Origin: JAVBQJ01 sp045585875
GTDB taxonomy: Bacteria; Verrucomicrobiota; Lentisphaeria; Victivallales; Victivallaceae
Length of the DNA stretch: 9,082 bases
Direction: 5' to 3'
NCBI GenBank assembly: GCA_045585875.1
Contig: JAZMZH010000209.1
Location: forward strand, 1 to 9,082
A program made the translations under genes and the position numbers. The notes beneath the pieces are model-generated. The model searched no databases. It saw nothing but the letters and a program-made list of their open reading frames with translations, and was not told the DNA's origin. Of the stretch, positions 1 to 6,370 are shown piece by piece; positions within the stretch are counted from its first letter, which is position 1, and each line of letters begins with the position of its first letter.

Positions 1-99
1 GAAAGAAAGGCGCTGGAGGCAGCGGGCAGCCGCATCGTCTTCATCCCCTTCGTGCCGGGATTTTCGACCACCTCGACCATCGAAAAAATGCGCCGCTGA
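1..99 (+). CDS. C-terminal end of a nucleotidyltransferase, probably heptose-1-phosphate adenylyltransferase (HldE/RfaE2 type), partial
   Basis: The first 99 bases read in frame 1 as 32 residues ending in TGA; the 5' part lies outside the window. The visible tail contains VPGFSTTSTIEKMRR. A G-x-STT-x-x-I-x-K-I/M motif near the C-terminus is typical of the cytidylyltransferase-like family, and the Pro/Val-rich strand before it resembles the end of the ADP-heptose synthase adenylyltransferase domain (HldE C-terminal domain or stand-alone RfaE2). That enzyme transfers AMP to D-glycero-beta-D-manno-heptose 1-phosphate to make ADP-heptose for the LPS inner core in the cytosol. Other members of the fold, such as glycerol-3-phosphate cytidylyltransferase or pantetheine-phosphate adenylyltransferase, cannot be excluded from 32 residues. 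It converges on the minus-strand recO gene. Confidence 0.6.
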   Translation, partial: ERKALEAAGSRIVFIPFVPGFSTTSTIEKMRR

Positions 100-104
100 G
101 ATCC

Positions 105-126
105 GGGGCGGGAAACCTCCCTCCCC
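105..126 (+). terminator. GC-rich hairpin after the plus-strand gene, possible terminator
   Basis: Five bases after the stop codon, GGGG-C-GGGA pairs with TCCC-T-CCCC across an AACC loop, giving eight base pairs interrupted by one C-T mismatch. The position suits a terminator for the left-edge gene. However, only two T residues follow on the plus strand, and there is no T-tract on the minus side, so a classical intrinsic terminator is not demonstrated. It may instead be a 3'-end-stabilising stem. Confidence 0.35.
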
Positions 127-129
127 TTC

Positions 130-192
130 CCCGAAACTTTGAGGCCCTTTCCCGAAACTTTGAGGCCCTCCCCCGAAACTTTGCGCGGGAAG
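130..192. repeat. Three tandem 21-bp repeats based on CCCGAAACTTTG
   Basis: Units start at 130, 151 and 172 with an exact 21-base period. Units 1 and 2 share CCCGAAACTTTGAGGCCCT and differ only in their last two bases. Unit 3 keeps CCCGAAACTTTG and then diverges into CGCGGGAAG. The repeat lies wholly within the convergent intergenic gap, between the hairpin and the recO stop codon. No reading frame or T-tract goes with it. It could be a local slippage duplication or a dispersed intergenic element; the window alone cannot tell. Confidence 0.8.
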
Positions 193-212
193 CGGCAACC
201 TCCGGCCGGGGC

Positions 213-824
213 TTATTTCCAGCGCAGTCCCGAGCGCCGGATGCAGTCGTTCAGATAGGCGGCCATTTCCCGCCAGTAGCCCTCCCGGACTTCCGGAAGC
301 GCTTCGGCGCCGATGCCGGCATCGATGACGCTCTCCAGAAACTCCCTGCGGGAACCGCCGTCCAGGAGCCCGGCCTCGGTGAGCCAGGTGATCTTGAAAA
401 GCGCCGAAGCCTCCTCCCGGGTCCAGATCCGTTTCCCGGGAGCCTCGGCGAAATTCAGCAGGATGTTCCGCAGCACGTCGTAGGAGAGCGGCGCCGCCAG
501 ATCCGGCGCCGAATTGGCCAGGGCAAAGGCGGCCAGGGCTCCGGCGAATTGAAAAGCATCCGGGTCCTCGGCGATGTTGGAAGCGTCCGCGATGAGTTCG
601 AGATTGCGGGCGGTGCCGAGTTCGCTGCCGTCGGAGATGGAGTATTCGGCTTCAAATTCGCGGAAGATGTCCGCCTCGGGGCATTTGCCGTCGCCGGCTT
701 TGCGGGCCCCGGGCAGCACCAGGGAGAGTTTTCCGACATCCGGACTGAGCCCGCAGACGATCCAGTCGCTCTCCCGGTACGGAGTGCGCCTGAGGATGAG
801 ATACTGGGTGGACAGGAGTGCCAT
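213..824 (-). CDS. recO: DNA repair protein RecO (short form, no zinc cluster)
   Basis: This 203-residue protein is recognised by its N-terminal OB-fold: residues 6-45 contain an LILRRTPYRESD segment followed by a GKLSLVLPGARK strand, the family's usual start. Residues from about 85 onward are predicted helical, as in the RecO C-terminal domain. RecO works with RecR (and RecF) in the cytosol to load RecA onto SSB-coated single-stranded DNA during gap repair. The protein is shorter than the usual 240 or so residues. Its three cysteines (24, 48, 194) are scattered, so the four-cysteine zinc site of many RecO proteins is absent, as it also is in the E. coli protein. The ATG lies 3 nt after the rng stop. 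Only a weak GAG sits 12 nt upstream, so translation is probably coupled to rng. This is the last gene of the minus-strand block. Confidence 0.85.
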   Translation of the reverse strand: MALLSTQYLILRRTPYRESDWIVCGLSPDVGKLSLVLPGARKAGDGKCPEADIFREFEAEYSISDGSELGTARNLELIADASNIAEDPDAFQFAGALAAFALANSAPDLAAPLSYDVLRNILLNFAEAPGKRIWTREEASALFKITWLTEAGLLDGGSRREFLESVIDAGIGAEALPEVREGYWREMAAYLNDCIRRSGLRWK

Positions 825-827
825 GGA

Positions 828-2432
828 TCACTTGATCTCGGTGCCGGTTTCGGGATCGACGAAGCGGAATTCCTCGTAATGCAGCGTGGGATCGGCCCGG
901 AAACTCAATTCGTGCCGGGATTCGTTTTCCAGATCCTGAAGCAGCTTGGCGTCCTCGTTCTTCAGCCTCGCCAGCACCTCCGGGTGCATGATGACCCGCA
1001 CCTGGGCGCCCCGGTAGCGCCGGTCCTTGAGGATCTCGTTGAGCTTGCGCTGGATCTCCACGCTCATGGTCAGAGGCGACTTGATCACCCCGCTGCCGTG
1101 ACAGTAGGGGCAGGGATTGTAAACCGTGTCCTGCAGGCTCTCGTGTTCGCGCTGGCGGGTCATCTCCATCAGGCCGAATTTGCTGATGGGCAGGACCCGG
1201 GTCCGCGCCCGGTCGTCCTTCACCAGCTTCTTCATGGCGTGATAGACTTCGTCCCGGTCCCGGCTCTGCTTCATGTCGATGAAGTCGATGACCACCAGCC
1301 CGCCCACATTGCGCAGACGCAGCTGCCGGGAAATCTCCGCGGCCGCCTCCAGATTGGTGGCGAGGATCAGTTCGCCCTGCTCCACCGAGCGCTTGCTCCG
1401 GCCGGTATTCACGTCGATGGCGATCAGCGCCTCGGTCTCGTCCACGCAGATCCAGCCTCCGGAGGGCAGCGGCACCGTCCGCTGAAACACCTGTTCCAGC
1501 TCCCGGGTGATGTTGTAGTGCTCGAAGATCCCCTCGGCCTGACGGTACCAGGTCGCCTTGGCCGCCATCTTACGGCCGCCGAAACGCTTCAGATCGGAAT
1601 TGATGACCCGGTAGGCGGCTTCGTCGTCCACGACGATCTCGTCGATGTCGTCGGTCATCGAATCCCGGACGGTGCGCTCGATGAGCGTCGGCTCCCGGTA
1701 GACCAGCTGCGGCGAAACCCCGCTCTCGATGGCGGTCTCGATGTTCCGCCAGGTGTCCAGCAGCATATCCAGATCGCTCTTGAAATACGCGCTCTTGCGC
1801 CCCTCCCCCGCGGTCCGGCAGATCAGGCCCATCCCCTCCGGCATCTCCAGCGTGGAGAGAATCTTCTTAAGCCGCTCCCGTTCCTGGGGGCTGTCGATCT
1901 TGCTGGAGAGTCCGATATGCTCGGAATAGGGCAGGAGCACCAGATAGCGTCCGGCGATGGAGAGATTGGTGGTCACGCGGCAGCCCTTGCTCCCGATGGG
2001 GGTTTTCACCACCTCCACCAGGATCTCCATGCCCGGTTTGAAAATCTCCGGAATGTCTTCGGTGCGGAGCCGCCGCCCGTTCAGACCGGTGATGAATTTC
2101 CGCAGGGACGAGGCCCGGCCGCCGCTGGCCGCGGCGAAGCGGCGCGCCGCCACCGGATCGCTCATCTGCTCCACCAGGTCGTCCGCACCCGGCAGCATGT
2201 CCTGATAGTGCAGAAAGGCGTTTTTGTCGGCGCCGATGTCGATGAACGCCGCCTCCAGAGAAGGGGCGAGATTGACGATGCGCCCCAGATAGATCGAACC
2301 CACCAGAGGCACGTCGCTGGCGCGCTCGATGAAATACTCCTCAAGCCGCCCGTCATGCAGCTGGGCATAACGGGTTTCCAGCTTTTCGCAGTTGAGGATG
2401 ATCTGCTTATGAATTTTTTCTGTCTTGACCAT
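828..2432 (-). CDS. rng: Ribonuclease G/E family endoribonuclease
   Basis: The 534-residue protein has the RNase E/G catalytic core. It begins with an N-terminal strand (KQIILNCEKLETRYAQL), followed by an S1 RNA-binding domain at about 38-155 (VGSIYLGRIVNLAPSLEAAFIDIG). The RNase H-like and DNase I-like region includes the Mg2+-binding aspartates D340 (IAIDVNTGR) and D383 (VVIDFIDM). The zinc-link motif CPYCHGSG is at 441-448 and joins protomers of the dimer or tetramer in E. coli RNase E. The family cuts single-stranded AU-rich RNA with a preference for 5'-monophosphate ends, and acts in rRNA maturation and mRNA decay. At 534 residues, with no long disordered C-terminal scaffold, it is closer to RNase G (about 490) than to RNase E. 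A charged stretch of about 50 residues (81-131) is inserted within the S1 domain. The ATG follows fmt by 5 nt with no strong Shine-Dalgarno sequence. Confidence 0.93.
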   Translation of the reverse strand: MVKTEKIHKQIILNCEKLETRYAQLHDGRLEEYFIERASDVPLVGSIYLGRIVNLAPSLEAAFIDIGADKNAFLHYQDMLPGADDLVEQMSDPVAARRFAAASGGRASSLRKFITGLNGRRLRTEDIPEIFKPGMEILVEVVKTPIGSKGCRVTTNLSIAGRYLVLLPYSEHIGLSSKIDSPQERERLKKILSTLEMPEGMGLICRTAGEGRKSAYFKSDLDMLLDTWRNIETAIESGVSPQLVYREPTLIERTVRDSMTDDIDEIVVDDEAAYRVINSDLKRFGGRKMAAKATWYRQAEGIFEHYNITRELEQVFQRTVPLPSGGWICVDETEALIAIDVNTGRSKRSVEQGELILATNLEAAAEISRQLRLRNVGGLVVIDFIDMKQSRDRDEVYHAMKKLVKDDRARTRVLPISKFGLMEMTRQREHESLQDTVYNPCPYCHGSGVIKSPLTMSVEIQRKLNEILKDRRYRGAQVRVIMHPEVLARLKNEDAKLLQDLENESRHELSFRADPTLHYEEFRFVDPETGTEIK

Positions 2433-2437
2433 ATTTC

Positions 2438-3418
2438 TTAATCCAAATCAATGACGGCATCCCGCCATTTGGCGTTGCCGTTCCAGAAAGCCGCCCCGGT
2501 CATGGGCTTGCGCCCGGGCGTGACCAGGGTTTCGATTTCAAGGGCTCCGTCGCCGGTGCCGATGATCCAGCCGCGCTTGTCCCCCCGGAGGATCGCCCCG
2601 GGAGCGCGCATCCCGGCGAATTCGCCTGAGACCCGCGCCGACATCACCGAAACGGTGAGACTCTCCCCGGCTTCCCGGCGGCTCATCGTGAAAAAAGCCA
2701 CCGGCCAGGGGATGCAGCTCCGAATCTGACGGTGCAGCTCCACCGCGCTCCGCCGCCAGTCCAGACGCCCGTGCTCCTTGCGCAGTTTCCGGGTCATCGT
2801 GGCCCGGGATTCGTCCTGCGGGACCTTCTTCAGCCGCCCGGAGACAATCCCCCGGATGACCCCGCCGATGTGCACGGCGGCCAGACGGCCGAGTTTTTCC
2901 GTCATGGTGGCGGTGGTGTCATCCGGCCCGATCGGCAGGCTCCGGGCTTCGTAGATGCCGCCGCAATCCAGCCCGGCCTCCATGTCCATAAAGGTCACAC
3001 CCGCCTCCTTTTCTCCGTTGGCGATCGCCGCCGAAATCGGCGAAGCGCCCCGGTAAGCAGGCAGCAGAGAAGCGTGAACATTCAGAGCTCCGTAAGGCGC
3101 CAGCTCCAGCACCTCGCTCCGCAGAATCTGCCCGAAACTCACCACCACCAGCATATCGCACGCCAGATTGCGCAGGAGGTCCACCACCACCCCGGCATTG
3201 ATATTCGGCACTTTGGCGATGCCGGACTGGGAGAATTCCGCCAGCTGGCCGACCGGAGTCGGCGTCGGCACCCGCCGCCGTCCCGCCGGACGATCCGGCT
3301 GGGTCACGACGCAGGCCACCGAGATGCCCGTATCCTGCAGCAAGGCCTGCAATACCGGCACCGCGATGGCCCCGGAGCCTAAAAAAGCGATTCTTACGCG
3401 CCCTGCTGAATCCGGCAT
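2438..3418 (-). CDS. fmt: Methionyl-tRNA formyltransferase
   Basis: The protein has 326 residues, the family's usual length (about 310-320). It transfers a formyl group from 10-formyl-tetrahydrofolate to Met-tRNAfMet for translation initiation in the cytosol. The N-terminal Rossmann-like domain starts RIAFLGSGAIAVPVLQAL. The catalytic Asn-His-Asp set is present: N113 and H115 in LNVHASLLPAYRGASP, and D151 in MEAGLDCGG. The interdomain linker KLRKEHGRLDW and the segment IPWPVAFF follow. The C-terminal OB-fold ends with a PGRKPMTGAAFWNG motif typical of Fmt. The chosen ATG (3418-3416) shares one base with the stop of the K gene. An in-frame TTG just upstream (3421-3419) would add one Met, but sits only 1 nt from the GGTGA ribosome-binding sequence, so the ATG is preferred. 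Its position directly behind a V-ATPase operon is unusual. Confidence 0.95.
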   Translation of the reverse strand: MPDSAGRVRIAFLGSGAIAVPVLQALLQDTGISVACVVTQPDRPAGRRRVPTPTPVGQLAEFSQSGIAKVPNINAGVVVDLLRNLACDMLVVVSFGQILRSEVLELAPYGALNVHASLLPAYRGASPISAAIANGEKEAGVTFMDMEAGLDCGGIYEARSLPIGPDDTTATMTEKLGRLAAVHIGGVIRGIVSGRLKKVPQDESRATMTRKLRKEHGRLDWRRSAVELHRQIRSCIPWPVAFFTMSRREAGESLTVSVMSARVSGEFAGMRAPGAILRGDKRGWIIGTGDGALEIETLVTPGRKPMTGAAFWNGNAKWRDAVIDLD

Positions 3419-3951
3419 CAAATCACCATCAAAGCGAACACCAATACGAAAATGGACACGGTCTCAATGACGCCGGCGATCATCAGATAGTTGGCGAAGC
3501 CCTTCTCCGTCTCACCGTAGGCGTCGCAGGCCGCGGCGCAGGTCTTGCCCTGCCACACGCTCGAGAACATGCACCCGAGACCGGCCGCAACACCCATGAT
3601 GAGGAAAAACGGCCAGCTCTGAAACACCGCCTGCACCTCGATCGCCACTGCCTGTCCGGCCTCCACCGCCGCGCGGGCTTTTGTCACAGCATCCTCGATA
3701 CGGCTCCGCATGACCATCATGAGAATCATGCCGTAAATAGTCTGGGAGAGCGGAGCGCCCGCCAGACCGAGGAGCAGAAACGAGGCCGGACGATTCTGGA
3801 TGTAGCACTTTTTCCACGCTCCGATGGCCGCCAGACCGGCGACGCCGGCGCCGTAGGAGGAGCCGATGGCCGCCAGACCGATGGCCAGATAGCCGCCGGC
3901 ATGGGCGAGAGCATTCATGAGATAGGCGTGAGTGAAGTCAAAAGTCATCAT
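3418..3951 (-). CDS. ntpK: V-type ATPase subunit K (rotor-ring proteolipid), probable Na+-binding type
   Basis: This 177-residue, four-helix membrane protein is a double-hairpin proteolipid (helices about 17-45, 57-81, 112-137, 153-177). Its copies form the rotating membrane ring that carries ions past subunit I. The essential carboxylate is E163 in helix 4 (MIAGVIETVSIF). Helix 2 has APLSQTIYG (S69, Q70) in place of a second carboxylate, and helix 3 has SSVWQGK (Q134). By alignment from memory these fall at E. hirae NtpK T64, Q65, Q110 and E139, which bind Na+; the L61 position is Ala here. A hydrophilic helix between hairpins (82-110) makes it longer than the 156-residue E. hirae protein. 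An AAAGGA ribosome-binding site 8 nt upstream supports the first of two adjacent ATGs. The stop overlaps the fmt start (TGATG). Confidence 0.93.
   Translation of the reverse strand: MMTFDFTHAYLMNALAHAGGYLAIGLAAIGSSYGAGVAGLAAIGAWKKCYIQNRPASFLLLGLAGAPLSQTIYGMILMMVMRSRIEDAVTKARAAVEAGQAVAIEVQAVFQSWPFFLIMGVAAGLGCMFSSVWQGKTCAAACDAYGETEKGFANYLMIAGVIETVSIFVLVFALMVI
3423..3427 (-). promoter_or_regulatory. Ribosome-binding site of fmt inside the K gene
   Basis: GGTGA lies within the last codons of the K gene. It is 4 nt from the fmt ATG and 1 nt from the alternative TTG, favouring the ATG as start. The stop-start overlap suggests that terminating ribosomes reinitiate here. Confidence 0.45.
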
Positions 3952-3959
3952 TTTGCAAA

Positions 3960-3965
3960 TCCTTT
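3960..3965 (-). promoter_or_regulatory. Ribosome-binding site of subunit K
   Basis: AAAGGA on the minus strand ends 8 nt before the first ATG of the K gene, inside the 30-nt gap after subunit I. It is one of the better-spaced sites in the block. This fits the high stoichiometry needed for a ring subunit, though that link is inference. Confidence 0.65.
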
Positions 3966-3981
3966 CGATTGATTTATTGCC

Positions 3982-5754
3982 CTAATTTTCACTTTTTCGA
4001 TCCGCCAGAGGATGATAGGCGCTCCCGCTCCAGGAGATGCCCGCGTGATTGGAAAATTCCAACGTATTGAGACGCACGCCGTGCACCAGCACGCTCATCA
4101 TGCACAAACAGATATTCAACGCATGTCCGAAGAAGATCACCAGCAGCCCCGGCACCAGCAAAAGCCAGTTCACGTGGAGCAGATTCATCCCCATCTGATT
4201 GAAGTTGTAAGCGATGTAGTAACCGGCCAGCCCCACGGCGAAAAGCCTGATGTAGCTCAGCAGATCCACAAAGCTGTTGATGACGGAAAAGGGGAACTGA
4301 AAAACATCGCCGGGATTCAGCCAGTTCACCGCGCCGACGATCACCAGCAGGAGTCCGGCTCCGTAACAGCCGTACATGAGCTTCACCGCCCACTCCGCCA
4401 CCGGAGTGATGTCCAGGAGCTGCAGCACCACCACGAAGTTTCCCGCCAGCACCAGCGCCCAGCCGATATGCCCCAGCATCGGCCGCACCCGTCCGACCGT
4501 CAGCGCCTGCCATACCCGGCCCAGCACAAGCTGGCTCAGTCCGAGAGAAAAGCAGATGAGCTGCACATGCTGATTTCTGGCCTCGCTGGAGGCAAGCCAC
4601 TCCAGACCGCCGAATTCAAAGCCGAACCAGGAACCGCACAGCGCTCCCCAGATCAGCGCGACGCCGCTCAATATCGTGAAGAACACCAGAGGCATCCGCG
4701 CAGCCTTGCGCTTGCCGGCCTTATACCAGCCGAAAGCCGTGGCGGCTCCGAAGAGGGCCCCGTATCCCGCGTCGTTGACGATCATGCCGAAGAAGATGGA
4801 GAAAAATACGAAGACCGCCGGAGAGACGTCCAATTCCAGATAGCCGGGCATGATGCCGAGGAAATCCAGCAGCGAACGCACCGGCCTGACCCATGACGGC
4901 ATCTTAAGCAGCACCGGCACCTTTTCGTCGGGTTCCGGATCGCGGACGCCGAGCGCCCAGCCCTCCCTCGCGGCGGCTTCTTCCAGACCGGACAGGGCGA
5001 AGTCGGGCACAAATCCCTCCAGCACCGCCAGATCGCCGTCGCCCGACATGGTGTCCCGGGCGCTCAGCAGATCGTATTCGCAGGACAGAGCCTCCTGATA
5101 ACGCTTCAGCTCTCCGACGCTGGCGGAGAGTTCATCCAGATCCGCCTCGATGCTGATCAGCATCTGACGGTACTCCCGGCAGCGCTTCTCCAGATCGCGC
5201 ATCCGGCCAGCCGGCAGCACCGCGCAGGGCAGCGCGTCCGCGTCGATTTCACCGGTGGAGACCACTGCGAATCCGCATCTGCGGTCGCTGCGCCATACCT
5301 CCTCCACCACACCGGCGCCCGCAATCTCCCGGCAGCGGGCCATATCCTCGTCCGTACCGCTGCAGAGCACGACCCGGACCCCGCTCCGGCGGAGTTCGTC
5401 GATCATTCCGGGGTCGAAATCCCCCCAGTCCCGGAGCTTGTCCAAATCATTCTCCAGCCCGGAAAGCGTCTTGGTCATCTCGTCGCGGCCGCGGATGATC
5501 ATTTCCGCGTAACCGGCAAGTTCCTCTCCGGTCACCTTCAGGCCGCGTCCGCGATCGCCCGGTTCCCGGCTCCGGAGAATGGCTATCGTACGCGCCACGG
5601 AGTCGATGCGCTGCTTCAGATCGCGCCGGTCGGATTTCTCCTCCAGGACGCGGCCCGAAACATGCATGACCCCCAGCCTGCGCAGCGCTTCCAGAGTTTC
5701 GCCGCGCAGCCGCTCGAGGGTCACCAGCGTGACAAATTTCATCGGTACGATCAT
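3982..5754 (-). CDS. ntpI: V-type ATPase subunit I (membrane stator, a-subunit equivalent)
   Basis: The protein has 590 residues, slightly shorter than many family members (600-650). Residues 1-290 are soluble, with alpha/beta lobes and two long coiled-coil stretches (about 40-110 and 185-235), which tether the peripheral stalks. From about 310 on there are roughly seven to eight membrane helices, starting with AVFVFFSIFFGMIVNDAGYG. The conserved arginine R503 in DLLSYIRLFAVGLAG faces the rotor carboxylate of subunit K and drives ion release. The ending (HGVRLNTLEF then a short loop and YHPL) is also typical. The start ATG overlaps the D stop by 4 nt (ATGA) and is preceded by GGAGG, which is too far (16 nt) from the alternative ATG at residue 5. 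The TAG stop is followed by subunit K after 30 nt. Confidence 0.95.
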   Translation of the reverse strand: MIVPMKFVTLVTLERLRGETLEALRRLGVMHVSGRVLEEKSDRRDLKQRIDSVARTIAILRSREPGDRGRGLKVTGEELAGYAEMIIRGRDEMTKTLSGLENDLDKLRDWGDFDPGMIDELRRSGVRVVLCSGTDEDMARCREIAGAGVVEEVWRSDRRCGFAVVSTGEIDADALPCAVLPAGRMRDLEKRCREYRQMLISIEADLDELSASVGELKRYQEALSCEYDLLSARDTMSGDGDLAVLEGFVPDFALSGLEEAAAREGWALGVRDPEPDEKVPVLLKMPSWVRPVRSLLDFLGIMPGYLELDVSPAVFVFFSIFFGMIVNDAGYGALFGAATAFGWYKAGKRKAARMPLVFFTILSGVALIWGALCGSWFGFEFGGLEWLASSEARNQHVQLICFSLGLSQLVLGRVWQALTVGRVRPMLGHIGWALVLAGNFVVVLQLLDITPVAEWAVKLMYGCYGAGLLLVIVGAVNWLNPGDVFQFPFSVINSFVDLLSYIRLFAVGLAGYYIAYNFNQMGMNLLHVNWLLLVPGLLVIFFGHALNICLCMMSVLVHGVRLNTLEFSNHAGISWSGSAYHPLADRKSEN

Positions 5755-6356
5755 GCGGCCTCCGTATTCTTGCTCTTGGCAAGTTTGGAACGGACCACCG
5801 CCGAGGTGTCCTGATCCGAAAGATAGATGGTTATCTTCCGGATGTTTTCACGGGTTTCGGGGATCTTGACCTTTTCAAAGAGATTCACTCTCTGGGTGGT
5901 GGTGGCCAATTCCTTTTCCAGCAGCCGGTACTGTTCCTCCAGCACCGCGCAGGCTTCCCGGTTGATCACCGTCTCGCGAATGGCCTCCATGCAGTCGTCC
6001 AGCAGCGGATCGGTCGTAAAGGGATCGTATTCGGCCTCCGCAAAGTCCACGCCGCCGAAAGTCGGCACCGGAATCCCGGCGATGTTCATCTCTCCGGTAT
6101 GCACCTTTTCAATCCGCACCAGACGCCCCGCGGCCTCCGCCAGAGCGGCGTCTCCGAAAACGGCGATCCAGGCGCCGAGCGCCTCCCGCTCCGCCTCGGC
6201 GGCCTCGCGGGCGGCCCGGAGCCGCTCCGCACTCTGCCGGAGCTCCACGAGCAGCTGCTGCTTTTTCAGCTGCAGGGTGGGCAAAAAGCGCAGATACTGC
6301 TTGAGAGCGTCCTGCTCGGCTTTTTTCTGCGTTTTGGTAAGCTTGATTTTAGCCAT
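5751..6356 (-). CDS. ntpD: V-type ATPase subunit D (central shaft)
   Basis: The protein has 201 residues, a normal length for the family. It forms the rotating coiled-coil axle inside the A3B3 hexamer and transmits torque to the membrane ring. The N-terminal helix (KIKLTKTQKKAEQDALKQYL through about residue 65, rich in Leu, Glu, Arg and Ala) and the C-terminal helix (about 120-185) form the antiparallel pair. Between them lies a small globular segment containing VPTFGGVDF. The C-terminal TTTQRVNLFEKVKIPETRENI segment is the family signature. A GGTGA sequence 6 nt upstream supports the ATG. The gene follows B by 14 nt, with no F or G gene in between, and its stop overlaps the start of subunit I. 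Confidence 0.94.
   Translation of the reverse strand: MAKIKLTKTQKKAEQDALKQYLRFLPTLQLKKQQLLVELRQSAERLRAAREAAEAEREALGAWIAVFGDAALAEAAGRLVRIEKVHTGEMNIAGIPVPTFGGVDFAEAEYDPFTTDPLLDDCMEAIRETVINREACAVLEEQYRLLEKELATTTQRVNLFEKVKIPETRENIRKITIYLSDQDTSAVVRSKLAKSKNTEAA
5759..5763 (-). promoter_or_regulatory. Ribosome-binding site of subunit I inside the D gene
   Basis: A perfect GGAGG lies within the last codons of the D gene, 4 nt before the ATG of subunit I. It decides the start at 5754 over the in-frame ATG 12 nt downstream. Confidence 0.65.
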
Positions 6357-6362
6357 CTTGCG

Positions 6363-6367
6363 TCACC
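6363..6367 (-). promoter_or_regulatory. Ribosome-binding site of subunit D
   Basis: GGTGA lies in the 14-nt gap between the B stop and the D start, 6 nt before the ATG. It is a moderate match to the Shine-Dalgarno consensus. Confidence 0.5.
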
Positions 6368-6370
6368 GGT

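Noticed and set aside
202..209. CCGGCCGG palindrome beyond the recO stop as a recO terminator
   Set aside because: The arms have no loop to fold a hairpin and no T-tract follows on the minus strand.
549..2441. Plus-strand open frame of 630 codons antisense to rng and recO
   Set aside because: Its product is rich in His, Gln, Arg and Pro with no recognisable domain, and it lies opposite two clear family genes. In GC-rich DNA the complementary frame often stays open by chance.
3952..3981. Promoter for K in the 30-nt gap between I and K
   Set aside because: The gap is AT-richer than its surroundings but shows no convincing -10/-35 pair and is mostly filled by the ribosome-binding site.
4012..4896. 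Plus-strand open frame of 294 codons opposite subunit I
   Set aside because: It is His/Gln-rich with no domain or ribosome-binding site, and it mirrors the membrane-helix codons of the real gene.
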